DNA of 64,000 bases, from positions 350,512 to 414,511 of the forward strand of contig NMRA01000303.1 in NCBI GenBank assembly GCA_002633005.1. The letters run 5' to 3'. The stretch's first letter is position 1. Each line of letters begins with the position of its first letter. Positions 22,614-34,200 of this stretch are shown piece by piece. The notes beneath the pieces were generated by a model that made no database searches, was not told the origin of the DNA, and saw only the letters and a program-made list of their open reading frames with translations. Source of the DNA: Phoronis australis. Lineage: Eukaryota; Phoronida; Phoronidae. The position numbers and the translations under genes were made by a program.

Positions 22614-24777
22614 TTTTTAGAAAAACTCAATTCACATAGTGACATAAATAGCATCTGCTTAGATGAGCATGCTACAAACATTAATTCACTATTATATGCA
22701 GATGACATGGTTTTATACTCTCTAACAGCGTCTAACTTGCAACGTATATTGATTTGTCTCAAGGATTATTATGATACATGGGGTATGGCTGTGAATTTAA
22801 AGAAAACCAAAGTAATCGTATTTAGAAATGGCGGTACCTTAAGACATTATGAGAATTGTTTTTTTAACAAACAGCAAGTTGATACTGTACCTCATTATAA
22901 ATATCTTGGTGTTTTTATCACACCTTCATTGTCATGGTCGAAAGCGACAAAAACTCTCTCTTGTCAAGCAAATAAAGCTGCACCACGTGTTTTGAAACTA
23001 CAGCGCAGATGTCGCGATGTGCCCCCATCACTTGCCTTTTAGTTATTTGATAAACTGGTGTACCCAAAATTGTGTTATGGTGCCAAGATTTGGGGTAACC
23101 AATACCTTTGACATGGATGAACTAAATGCCGGTTTTAGCGCAGATGAAATAGTAAGGGCCATTAAGAAACAAAATAATAATAAATCTTCCGGAGAAGATG
23201 GCATACCAGCTGAATTCTATAAGTGTTTCCCTGAGGCCCTAGCAGAACTTCTCCACAAACTTTTTAATAGAATTTTCAATACCGAGCATTATCCATCCCA
23301 ATGGTCAAAAAGTATTATTGTACCGTGTTACAAAAAGGGAGACAAATTTAATCCAAATAATTACAGAGGGATCTCCGTTATAGTATTAATAAAATTCTTA
23401 CAACTATTCTTTACTCTCGTATAATTGAAGGGTCGAATAACACTAATTGTATCCCGGAAGAACAAGCAGACTTTAGGACTGGGTACTCTACAGTCGATAA
23501 CATTTTTAACCTACAATGTATCATCCAGAAACATGTCACTAAACGGAAGGGGAAAGTATATTGTGCATTCGTTGATTTTAATAAGGCATTTGATAGTGTA
23601 GATATTTCCCGTTTATTTTATGCCCTTTTAACCAAAGGTTTGCATGGAAAAATATTTCTTATTTAACGCAGTATGTACGACTCTATACAATCGTGTGTTA
23701 TGGTACAGTCCCTGACCACAATTTATTTTAACTGTACAGTTGGCATCCGACAAGGATGTGTTTTAAGTCCCTGACTGTTCTCGGTGTTTGTTAGCACACT
23801 AGTGTCTGATATTAGAGAAAATGTACTCAGAGGTATACGTGTTTCTCCGGGATGTGAAATAGGTTCTCTGCTTTTTGCTGATGATTTAGTGCTGGTGTCG
23901 AATACTGTTGCTGGGCTATAGATGAAGCTCAATGTCTTCGAAAAGTTTTGTCGAGACTGGAACTTGCAAGTTAATTTGGAGAAAACGAATGTTGTGGTAT
24001 TTAAGCGAGGAGGCATACTTTCAAGTAATGAAAGGTGGGTTTTTGGCAAGTAAGAAAGTAGAAACTAAATCGCACTACAAGTACCTAGGAATCACATTCT
24101 CCTGCAGACTTAAATGGACATAGTGTTGTAGAGTACTTGCAAGCCAAGTTCGAAAAGCAATGAACGTTATTAAAGCCACTCTGTCAAACCTTAACTGTAT
24201 TTCCCATGGAGTGCATTTTAAACTCTTTGACTCTATGATAATGCCCATGTTAACATATGGTGCAGAAATATGGGGAACATCAATGTGTGAATCTATTGAA
24301 AAAGTTCATAATGATTTCTGTAAATATGTTCTGAGATTGAGTATTAAAACGCCAAATGCTATGGCTCGTGGTGAATGTGGGAGACAATTGTTAATTACAA
24401 AATATATGTGTAAACCAATTATCTATTGCACAAAATTACTAGATGTGGAAGAACATAGGTACCCACTGAAGTGTTATAGTATGCTTAGAGAACAAAGCGA
24501 AAATGGTAATTGTAACTGGGCACACCTTGTAAAAGAATGTTTGTATAGGTACGGCAATGGAGAAGTGTGGTTATTTGGTCCAGGCAATAGTGCTGAGTTT
24601 ATTATGGTATTCAAACAGATATTACTGGATTATGGCGTACAGGAATGGCAACTGGAAGTAGGTAACTCAAATAAATATGAATTTTATAGTCTTATTCAAC
24701 GTGATCTTGTCAGCGAGCAATATGTGAATTGTTTAAGCGCTTATTCGAGAAAAATACTTGCGCAATTTCGGTGTTCA

Positions 24778-24915
24778 GGTCACTCATTTAATATAGAGAA
24801 AGGGAGACATGTGGGTATTCATAGGTCACTCACTTAATATAGAGAAAGGGAGACATATGGGTATTCCTAGGTCACTCACTTAATATAGAGAAAGGGAGAC
24901 ATATGGGTATTCCTA
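24778..24915. repeat. 46-bp triplication inside L-B
   Basis: Three tandem copies of a 46-base unit starting GGTCACTCA at 24778, 24824 and 24870. As 46 is not a multiple of three, it breaks the reading frame of the C-terminal region. Confidence 0.9.
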
Positions 24916-25217
24916 GAGGTGAGAGAATATGCGGCATATGCTGTCTGGGTGAAATTGAAGATGAGCCTCATTTCATGTGTAGATGCCCTGTTCTTGGAGA
25001 CCTTAGAAGAAATCTTCTACCAGAGCTTGTGAATGTTAACTATTCTCTTGTTAGGTTATTCCAACAGAAAAATCATGACAACATCCTGCGCCTCGCATTG
25101 TATATTCAGAAGGCTATGGCTTTAAGTGAAGAACTGCTCTCCGTCTAACTATTCTGAATATGCGTTTGAATTTATGTATTTATGTATGAGTAGGCAAAGC
25201 CTACGATGTACAATAAA

Positions 25218-25218
<1 letters not shown>

Positions 25219-25277
<59 letters not shown>
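25219..25277 (+). repeat. (ATT)n tail of retrotransposon L-B
   Basis: About 20 perfect ATT units directly after an AATAAA (25212-25217); acts as the 3' tail of the element. Confidence 0.95.
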
Positions 25278-26348
25278 CTTGGTGTTTTTATCACACATTT
25301 ATTGTCATGGTCGAAAGCGACAAATACTCTCTCTCTCTTGTCAAGCAAATAAAGCGCATCACGTGTTTTGAAACTACAACGAAGATGTCGCGATATGCCC
25401 CCCATCACTTGCCTTTCAGTTATTTGATAAACTGGTGTATCCAACATTGTGTTATGGTGCCAAGATTTGGGGTTTTAAAGAATAGGAGTGTTTAGAAAAA
25501 TTTCATTTAAAATTTTGTAAATGGACCCCGGGACTAGGCGGTTCTTGCTCTAACGCTGCAGTATTGGGTGAATGTGGGAGATACCCTATGCTTACGAGAT
25601 ACTTTGTTAGCTATATTAAATACTTAATTAAAATTTTGAATATGCCACAGGAACGTTATCCAAGGGTCGCTTACAACATGTTGTACAGACTAGATGAAAA
25701 TGGTAGACATATGTATAATTGGTCAAGCTCAGTCCGCAATTTATTGTCAATGTATGAATTCTATGATGTTTGGGTAAACCAAGGAGTCGTATGCCAAGAG
25801 TCGTATGTAAATATTTTCTCACAACGTGTTAAGGACTGTGCTTTGCAAAGATGGCAGTCCAATGTTGATTCCAACTCTAAGTTAAACTATTACAGAATTT
25901 TTAAGGTTGTATTTGAACATGAAAACTATTTAGAAATCGATAATCTTCCAATAATGTTCGTGCAAAGTTTTACGATGTGCAAACCACGAACTGGCAGTAG
26001 AAACTGGTCGTCACGTAAATGTGATATATCAAGACAGAGTGTATACATTATACCCGAGGAACTGTGTCGAGGGTGAATATCACGCCTTTTCCGAAATCAG
26101 AGCTATGTTTTTAAGTGAGAGCCTCTGGACAAGTCCCTCTTTGTTTAAATTTCATATACTCTTATGTAATCCCGATACCTCAGTTGTGAAATATGTATAC
26201 TACACATCTAAAAAACAGAGCAGCTTGTGTATTACTGACTAGTGTGCATAGCACTCCAATGATCTTGTTTGTTTGTTTGTTTGTTGTACTTTGGGCCGAT
26301 GACCATGTGTACAAATAAATAAAGGAAAGAATAAAACGAATTAGCGTG

Positions 26349-29300
26349 CAAGTTCCACTTCAAGGACAGGATGTCAGTCATTCAAACTTCACACGAGCAT
26401 TCACCAATACTTAAAATTTAAAATTGGAAATATTATATTTCATGCCCGTACGGGGGGGGGGGGGTGATNTGGGGACCACCATACCGGCCGAATTTAATTT
26501 ATAATACCTGTACCTGTACGTTTTCAATTACCTCCGTAAGGCTCTTTTACCAAAAGTACCTTTAGCTGTAAATGAAAGTCAGCTGTCAATAAAGCAATCG
26601 AGAAAAGCTGTCAGATAATAGCAAACTAGGCAAATCTACGATTTTAGTTTTGTCGGCAGCTTTGTGCACCGCTCAAACTAGGCGCTTGCGATGGGAGAAG
26701 TTGATTTCTTTGAGCACGCGCGTTATTTGAGCCCTGGACACGCAGTGGTTACACAGCATTTCGATACGCAGCGGGTCGCCCTGGAATCTCCCCCGAAGGG
26801 CAAATTTTCTGGCAACTACTGTGAATCGGTGCTACTAGTTCGACGGCAATAAGCAAAAGATGCCCTGAATAGATTCTTGTGAAACAAGATGGGCAGTGCG
26901 TCATAGTGCCTTTCTCCATTTCCACAAGGTGTATGCAGGGGGCTCGAGGTTCTGACGATGTGGACCTTTTACTAACAAAAAAGCGGGAAGACCAAAAAAA
27001 TTAAAAAGGGGTACCAGGTTTGGAGCTGTGAATTGGACTTTTTTCTCGTTTTCTCGGTCTTTTTGTTTCTCTGAGGCGGACCTTTTTGCCCACTTCGCCA
27101 AATGGGGGGGGGGGGGCTCCTTCAAGTCCCCCCTAGCATGTCTTTATAACAGGAAAACCCTTTGAACTCGTTGCCCTCAGACAGGCAGCGCTATATATGA
27201 GGAATGCGCAGAATTCGACGCCAGATGGGGTACTAAGTGCAGAAAGTGAGCCTGTTCACTGTTATCGGCAATCACCACGTTTGATTTTATTGTCACATTT
27301 CTGACAGTCTATCAGTATCATAGCTAAACAGTGGTATTAAAACAGTTACCAAATTTTGTTTGATTTAAGTGTTTAAGTTAAAAACCTCAAAAACTCTGTT
27401 ACATTTATTTTTAATGTCGCTTCGATTTTGTTTATCCAACTTTTATTTTTTATCACAAAAGTTCTAAATTTTGATAAAGTAGTTTCTCATACAAAAGTGG
27501 AACAGTTCAAAAACAACGATTTACCTTATTTCAGAGAACAGTGCACACAGCATGGTACCTGAAAGTTTCAAATAAATCCGATCAGCCATTTCCGATATAT
27601 GATGTTCCGAAGATAGCCAAATTTGGTCATTTTTCTAGAATCTGACATACATGTAATCATAAAGAGCTTTAGATGCCCGGATCTTTTGAAGAAAAGTAGT
27701 TGAATTTTGTAATCAGTAAGCTATTTAGTTGTCTAATGCTATCTACCAATGCATTTATAGTTGTTAAACTGAAGTCATTGTACATCTCTGAGGACAATTA
27801 GCAAGCCGCTTCATTATAGACACGTAGTTTAATGTCATTTCATTTCAGTTTCCTTAGCTTCTGTCACTGTATCATTTTGTACTGTAACTCAGAAATGGCG
27901 ATTTCAATGAACGAGGTTTTCGATCCTGTGTTACCCGACTGTCAGTTTCGTCAACTAGTATTTCACATATCATTATTTAGCTTTAAGGGGAGTCTCTCAC
28001 TTAAAATGAGAGCCGAGAAGCCGCTTTAAGGGGAGTCTCTCACTTAAAATGAGAGCCGAGAAGCCGCTTTAAGGGGAGTCTCTCACTTAAAATGAGAGCC
28101 GAGAAGCCGCTTTAAGGGGAGTCTCTCACTNAATGCCTGCACAAGTATTGTTTTTAACTCACGTGCCAAGTGTCAACTCACTTGATACATCCCGGTAAAA
28201 TACAGTATCAAAGTTTGACATCAGCGTAGGCCTACACAGCAATGGGTTTTATGTCAAGACTAAATTAGCAACAGAAATGTGATGTGATAAGCTGTTACAT
28301 ATTTCTTAAGACATTTTCGGGACTGGGTGAGGAACTCAAGAAGTATCAAAGAAATGGCATAAGAATATTTATTGAAACTAAAAAAATGAATAACAGTTAC
28401 AGAACACTCAGAATTCCACGTTATAGACATACTGTTGTAGTTGTAGCGACAGCAGACGATAATGTAGGCCTAGTTCTTGGAGTAGTCTATTCCAATAGGG
28501 AGCGATGAATCACCGCGGCTTTGCGTGATTTTGCATTTCACATCATAAAGAGTTCCATAGCAACTCGAGTATGAGTGTCAGATTTGAGTACGTTTGGAGT
28601 CTACTCGAAATACGACATTAGATACACTTTTTTGAGTACGACTCCAGTGAGCACGATTTTGAGTATGAAATCTCGAGTATGAGTATGAGTCTGAGTACGG
28701 AGATTGGAGACCGGGCCCTGGTTTTACAAGTCCGAAGTCATCAAAATCCGTTGAGTGTTACGTTAACCGATAAGGTCAATGGCCTTGATTTCAGTTACTG
28801 TAGGTCAACACATTATAATCACATGCAAAGGGGATTACATGCAGCTGGTTTACAAATAATGCGAGCGCAACGAATAAATCAAATGTAAGTTTTCGAAGAC
28901 TGTTCAAATTTCAATAAAAACGAACAATCAAATTAATACCTCCTTTTGGTGCGAAAACGTATGTCGAAATAATTGTCATGTAATCAAAGTTTTACGAACG
29001 CGATAAAAAAATTTCTTTCAAATAATCATACAATATAGCATGGCTGTTTCAAATGTATATTTGACCATATTTACGAGACTTGAAATTCTTATAAAAACCA
29101 CTTGCTCGAACGCGATTTTAACTTTTGCTCGGCAACAGAGGAGGTCGTAAGTGTTTGAAAAAGTTACATATGTTACATCAGATATTTTTTCTGAGTAAAG
29201 GGGGGAACTCTTCGCAATTTTCTATTGCAGAACAATGTTATACTATAATCATTTGTGTGCGCTTGGAACACTCGACTACTTCTTGTCTTGACTTAACCTC

Positions 29301-31240
29301 TTCTATGATTGGTTCACACTAAGACGGTTTTGGGGATGACCTTAAAGAGGTCTGGAACACGAAAAACAGACTAAATCGCATTATGCAAAGTGTAGTTCTC
29401 TTCCACTGAAACAGAATCCTGTTCACCAGGTGTTTTTTAAGCTTTGTTTGCAAATATTTCGATTTTCTTTTGACGTCCAATCATTTTCTTCTAAATTTGC
29501 TCACAGTGAAGAACAGGGAAGCTCTGTAGTACACGTTGCGAGATGGTACTTTCTTCAGGAAGTATTTAAAATATACATGTATTTTTGACGAGCTTTTGCG
29601 TTCCAAAACTCTTTTTAAAGTAAGCAATATTGTCACCGAGCTTGAAGTTGTTGTAAATGTAGTTTTTATTCGACGGGCCTATCACCTTCATTTAAGAAAT
29701 TAAGTTTAATGTTGTTTGATATTAACATATTTGGTTTAAAACGACATTACAGATAGGTCAAAAACCTAACTTTTGAGTAAAAATCAAATTCAGGGTTCTA
29801 ATCTCCGATCTCGAAATCTAAAATATTTTCTATTTTCCATTCTACATTAAAAGTAACATACTGTAAGTGTCTATTAGATGCCGTCAACATTAACCCTAGA
29901 ACAAGTTACCCCTGAAACGAGTCGTCACCAGGATTAATGGTAATGCAGACGCTACTTGCGTTGGGACAACGACTTGACAAGCGTCTGACTAGGTACGGTA
30001 ACTTGTTTTGGGATAACTTGTCCCAGCGTAAGTCATTGTGCGGCGCAAAATTCTTGACAGGGCGAAAGTAATTTTCAAGCTGTTATCTTGCTCAGTTACA
30101 TAAATACGGATGTCTTATTCTGTTTAGAACATATTTGTAGCAAGGTGTAGGATATGTAGTGCCGACGATTGGTCCAACATAGGCAAGTTGCTCTATTCAA
30201 GGGTAAATTGTCGTGTGGACAATGATTTCATATTGTGCTCGACTGTATAATGGTGCACGCTTATGCACGTGCACCACAGTGGACTCGGACACAGACTGGT
30301 AGGCACCAATCTTGAATTTGCACCAAAGAACGGAAAATTTCAAAATAATTTCCATTTTGATTTCTAATAAAGATTAGATCCCGAGCCATGTTTGCTTGGG
30401 TACTCAAACTCGAACAAATTGCGCTATTTGTAGCGTTTTGTATGAAATTGTCATTAGTTTTTCGTGTTAAGTGCGAACTTTTAAAAGAGCTGACTTTGAG
30501 TTGTGCTCGACTGCCTTGTGGTCCATGTAGATATGTACGCCATCCGGCCACGGTGCAGAGATTTGGATTTTAGACTAAAACCTGGTACTTAGTGTAGCCG
30601 AGGTCGTCGAGTGCGATCTTGCGTTTGCGTAAACCATAACGCAATCGAGCTCAAAACCAAAAGCACTTTTATCTGTCGCAAAGAACCCCTTTGAATAATG
30701 CAATTTAGTCTGTTTTTCAAGTTCGAGGACTCTTCGAAGCTGCATTTCGCCCCATTGAATTTTTAACCGAATCGCACTGGGTTTAAAAACATTAGGCCTA
30801 CCACGCTCATTGAATGGATCTTGATTTGTAGCCGGGTGAGCCTACCTCTCAAAGCACATGCAAGAAAGCGTGCATGCGCCATTTTCGAATTCACTATTCT
30901 AGAACTGGCCGTCCCCAATAAACCCTAAAGTGTTTTTTGAGTTGCTGGTGGCTTTGATGCTCATGTTGGTAACGGAAATAGAATCTTGTCACAGTAAGGA
31001 ATATCATGACACCGATTTTAATAAAAAACCTAATTTGATTTTCACCTTTCACCAGCTATACGAGGTGAATTTCAGCATCAAGTTCTTCTCTAGCAACCAG
31101 ATTTGATGACGAAGAAAACAAGCATTGGGAGCCTAGACTGACAATTCTAAAACATGGACCACTCTACAGGGGGCGGCTGACGAACGGGAGTGTAAAACAG
31201 AGACATTGTTGTTTAAAATATTTTGTTCATTATTTGTAGG
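26349..31240. other. repeat-poor intergenic stretch, no gene recognised
   Basis: It holds G-runs at 26450-26465 and 27105-27118, single undetermined bases at 26469 and 28131, and the 43-bp tandem at 27981. Near 28620-28700 there is a simple GAGTATGAGT-type stretch. Short ORFs here have no recognisable domain. The first (non-coding) exon and promoter of the downstream NIDO gene probably lie near its right end, but I cannot place them. Confidence 0.4.
27981..28130. repeat. 43-bp tandem repeat ending at an undetermined base
   Basis: Units start at 27981, 28024, 28067 and 28110 (CTTTAAGGGGAGTCTCTCAC...); the fourth is cut by the N at 28131. The copies are identical over what is readable, so true copy number may have been lost in assembly. 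Confidence 0.9.
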
Positions 31241-31242
31241 AA
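31200..31242 (+). promoter_or_regulatory. probable 3' splice site and 5' UTR before the paralogue 1 start codon
   Basis: T-rich sequence ends TTATTTGTAG at 31239, three bases before ATG. The second paralogue has the same arrangement (TTTCCTCATTTACAG, ending 47613). Both genes therefore probably have an upstream non-coding first exon, which I could not locate. Confidence 0.45.
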
Positions 31243-34200
31243 ATGTCCTTGCGGAATGTCCCAGTTCTTGGTTTCGCCTTTCTGGCGCTGGTTGGATTAT
31301 GCATTGCAACAAAGCAAGGTAGGTGTCAAACGGTGATCTGAAATATTCGCGCATGCTCAGTTTCGTAACAACTGGCTGAAGTGGTTCTATTTAAAGCTTC
31401 TAAAAACCCACTTTCCTAATTGCTGGAATTTCGTTATTGCATCGAGACCAGCCAAATGCGCTGGCCTGTCACAGCGGTCATTTCATGCGCCAAGCAGAGT
31501 ACCAAGCAATGACGAATTTCGGCTCTTCCCAGACCAAGAAATCACTTCTCATCTACATATGGAGCAAGCCTGATAGAAGCAAGTGGTCTAAATCGGAACG
31601 CTCTTTAACGAACGGTTGCTTAGTAAATACACATAAAGTAAAAAAAAAGAAAAAAACGTTTTGATACATTCCACAACACGCACCTGTGTGTCTACAGCAG
31701 TTTACCTATTAATGCCGTCAAAGAGTCACAGATAACACACGTGATATAATTTGCGTCTCTTGGGATCTCAATATATACATGTACGTGACATTGCAAGCAA
31801 GGAATTAATTAACATATGAAAGTGACGAACCGCAATGAACGAATGTACTGACACGTTGTTTTCCTGACCATGACCTTGGAAAGATGGTATTTGAAATGGA
31901 CAGCTGCATGAATCAAATTTTTATTTCAGAATCGGAAAGCGAGAGAACGAAGATTTATCCTCGTGACCAAAGTCCAGCGGCGCCGAAACAAGGGGCGTTC
32001 CGCGATCTAGCCGCTCATTCTACCCAATATAAGATGTTTCCATATGGCAACATAGTCGGCGATACGCTGATGGGTACCAATGACGACGCGTGTGAGAAGT
32101 TTGTATTGAGCAAATCCATCAAATACATAGGCTCGACTTACAACAAGATATGGGTAAGTTACGGGTCTCGTGGGATCTCTGTGTCAAAATTGCAGACACC
32201 TACAATGGATGTGGTGACCTACATGTAAATGAAAACAACAAAGTGTCAATCTACTCTTGTAGTCGCGGAAGGCATAAAGAATTTGAAAATAACGACAACA
32301 ACAAACCACTGCTAAAACCCTGACGTTTTGCATTATTATCTATAAAACATCTTCTTGCGAATGCAGGTAACTGCCGAAATCAGTTGATCCGCATCGGCCA
32401 ATTAGCTGCAAGTTGGAAGAGGTCAGGGGTCAGTTTCATGAACACTAATCAGAAATTTTGTCTTACGCTCGACACAACTATTTGTGAAAGATAATTAATT
32501 TTCAATATAGAAAAATAAAAAGTCTCTGAAAATACACTCATAACTGTTAGTGAATGATATAATTTGTATAAACTATATCTAGGCTGTGATATGCTAATAG
32601 CGTAGTTGCCTGACTAAATATTTATTCGCTAATCCCTTGCAAAATGTCCAAATTTGGTAAACTTTGAAACATCATCAACGTAACCCGAGTTCAGTATGTC
32701 CATTGCACATTAACAAGAATTAATATTCATTTCATACAAGGCGATCATTGTAGGTCAAACACAATGTATCGCTCGTCAATTAATGATTCTTTGATGAATA
32801 TTTTTTCCGTGATTGTCTCAGATAATAATCAGACCAGTCTCTGAAAAATACTGACAGGTCAAATGCTACTAAACCTTCTTTGGATAAGCTTAATATAAAA
32901 GGTATCAGAATTATTGCAATTAAGATATTATCAATGACGTCAATGACCCGCCTTCCAAAAAAACTTTTGCTTTTTTAGACTAAATTGCTCTTCACACTAG
33001 AAGATGATTTCATGGCTTGGGAAGAAGTGATGCATGGTTATTGTGTGAGACCAGACTCTAAATGGTGGCTTGTCACTGAGTGTCATGTAATGAGCAAAGT
33101 TTCAAGGAATAATGCACAGTCAGTTGTTTGTAAAAATAATGTAACGCGGGTTAATAATCCGTATATGCAAAAACAAGACCACCAGCTCACAATGTTCATT
33201 TAAATTGCTGTACAGGTCTGCAATAATGGTCTCATAACATTCGACGGCCACTTGTCTTGGTACACACCGAGACCAATGGGGAGTCCATCCCAGAGCAGGA
33301 GGCTAATCGCCGCATATTGGGCAGATATTGACACCAGGTTTGGACTGGGAGGCGAGGTTTACTACGGGCAGCACACCAGTGGATCCCTTTTGAATCAAGG
33401 CAAAAGTCTTGTAGAGGGAGCGCTACAAGGCATTCCCAACTTCAACCCGACAATTGTTGTTGTTGTCACGTGGCACGAATGCACGTTCTATGGAGCTAAC
33501 GCCATTGGACGTTTGAGGGTAGGTACGAGGCTGTTGTTTGCTGTTTTACTGTTTTATGTATTTTGCTTCCGTTTTGTTTTGGCAATAATGTTGAGGATAT
33601 TCTTCTGCTTGTCCATTTTGTAATCACATCCCAGGAACTTTGGCACATTTAATTCTGTATTGTGAATTTGCTAGCCCTTTTTGGGAAGATATTTCTCAGT
33701 TTTGTTTAATCGATGATAATCGATGATAATTATGAAACGATAATTAACAATAGAGCTCCTTTTAGAAATAACGAATTTTGATTGTAGCGAAATATCACAT
33801 ATACCGTCAAAGATTGGGGGGGGGGGGGGNNNNNNNNNNNNNNNNNNNNNNNNNNNNNNNNNNNNNNNNNNNNNNNNNNNNNNNNNNNNNNNNNNNNNNN
33901 NNNNNNNNNNNNNNNNNNNNNNNNNNNNNNNNNNNNNNNNNNNNNNNNNNNNNNNNNNNNNNNNNNNNNNNNNNNNNNNNNNNNNNNNNNNNNNNNNNNN
34001 NNNNNNNNNNNNNNNNNNNNNNNNNNNNNNNNNNNNNNNNNNNNNNNNNNNNNNNNNNNNNNNNNNNNNNNNNNNNNNNNNNNNNNNNNNNNNNNNNNNN
34101 NNNNNNNNNNNNNNNNNNNNNNNNNNNNNNNNNNNNNNNNNNNNNNNNNNNNNNNNNNNNNNNNNNNNNNNNNNNNNNNNNNNNNNNNNNNNNNNNNNNN

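Larger units (their letters stand above)
23097..25277 (+). mobile_element. non-LTR retrotransposon L-B, nested in L-A
   Basis: RT motifs in order: KKQNNNKSSGEDGIPAEFYK (23170), IIVPCYKKGDKFNPNNYRG (23315), CAFVDFNKAFDSVD (23560), IRQGCVLSP (23750), FADDLVLVS (23873), YKYLGITF (24080), then a C-terminal region with a Cys/His cluster CGICCLGEIEDEPHF...CRCP (about 24930). It ends in AATAAAC plus about 20 ATT units (25219-25277). Multiple stops and frame changes, and the endonuclease part is missing, so this is a dead 5'-truncated copy. It is a relative of L-A but clearly a different family. Confidence 0.82.
22614..26340 (+). mobile_element. non-LTR retrotransposon L-A, 5'-truncated, split by a second element
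   Basis: Parts 22614-23096 and 25278-26340 belong to one LINE copy. The first part encodes the end of an RT domain: YADD at 22695-22706, then NLKKTKVIVF and HYKYLGVFI. The second encodes the related C-terminal region (LGECGRYPMLTRYFV, 25567 on; QRWQSNVDSN near 25850). The 3' end is ...CAAATAAATAAAGG near 26324. The 8-bp duplication TTAGCGTG (22606-22613 and 26341-26348) flanks the whole, as expected for target-primed insertion. Frameshifts and a missing N-terminal half make it inactive. Clade not assigned. Confidence 0.75.

Noticed and set aside
29899-30022. Small inverted-repeat element (ACAAGTTACCCC ... GGGATAACTTGT)
   Set aside because: Only about 12 matching bases and no second copy or target duplication; could be chance.
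29330-30735. Large inverted repeat (AAAACAGACTAAAT-CGCATTAT in both orientations)
   Set aside because: The match covers only about 60 bases with mismatches and does not extend either way.
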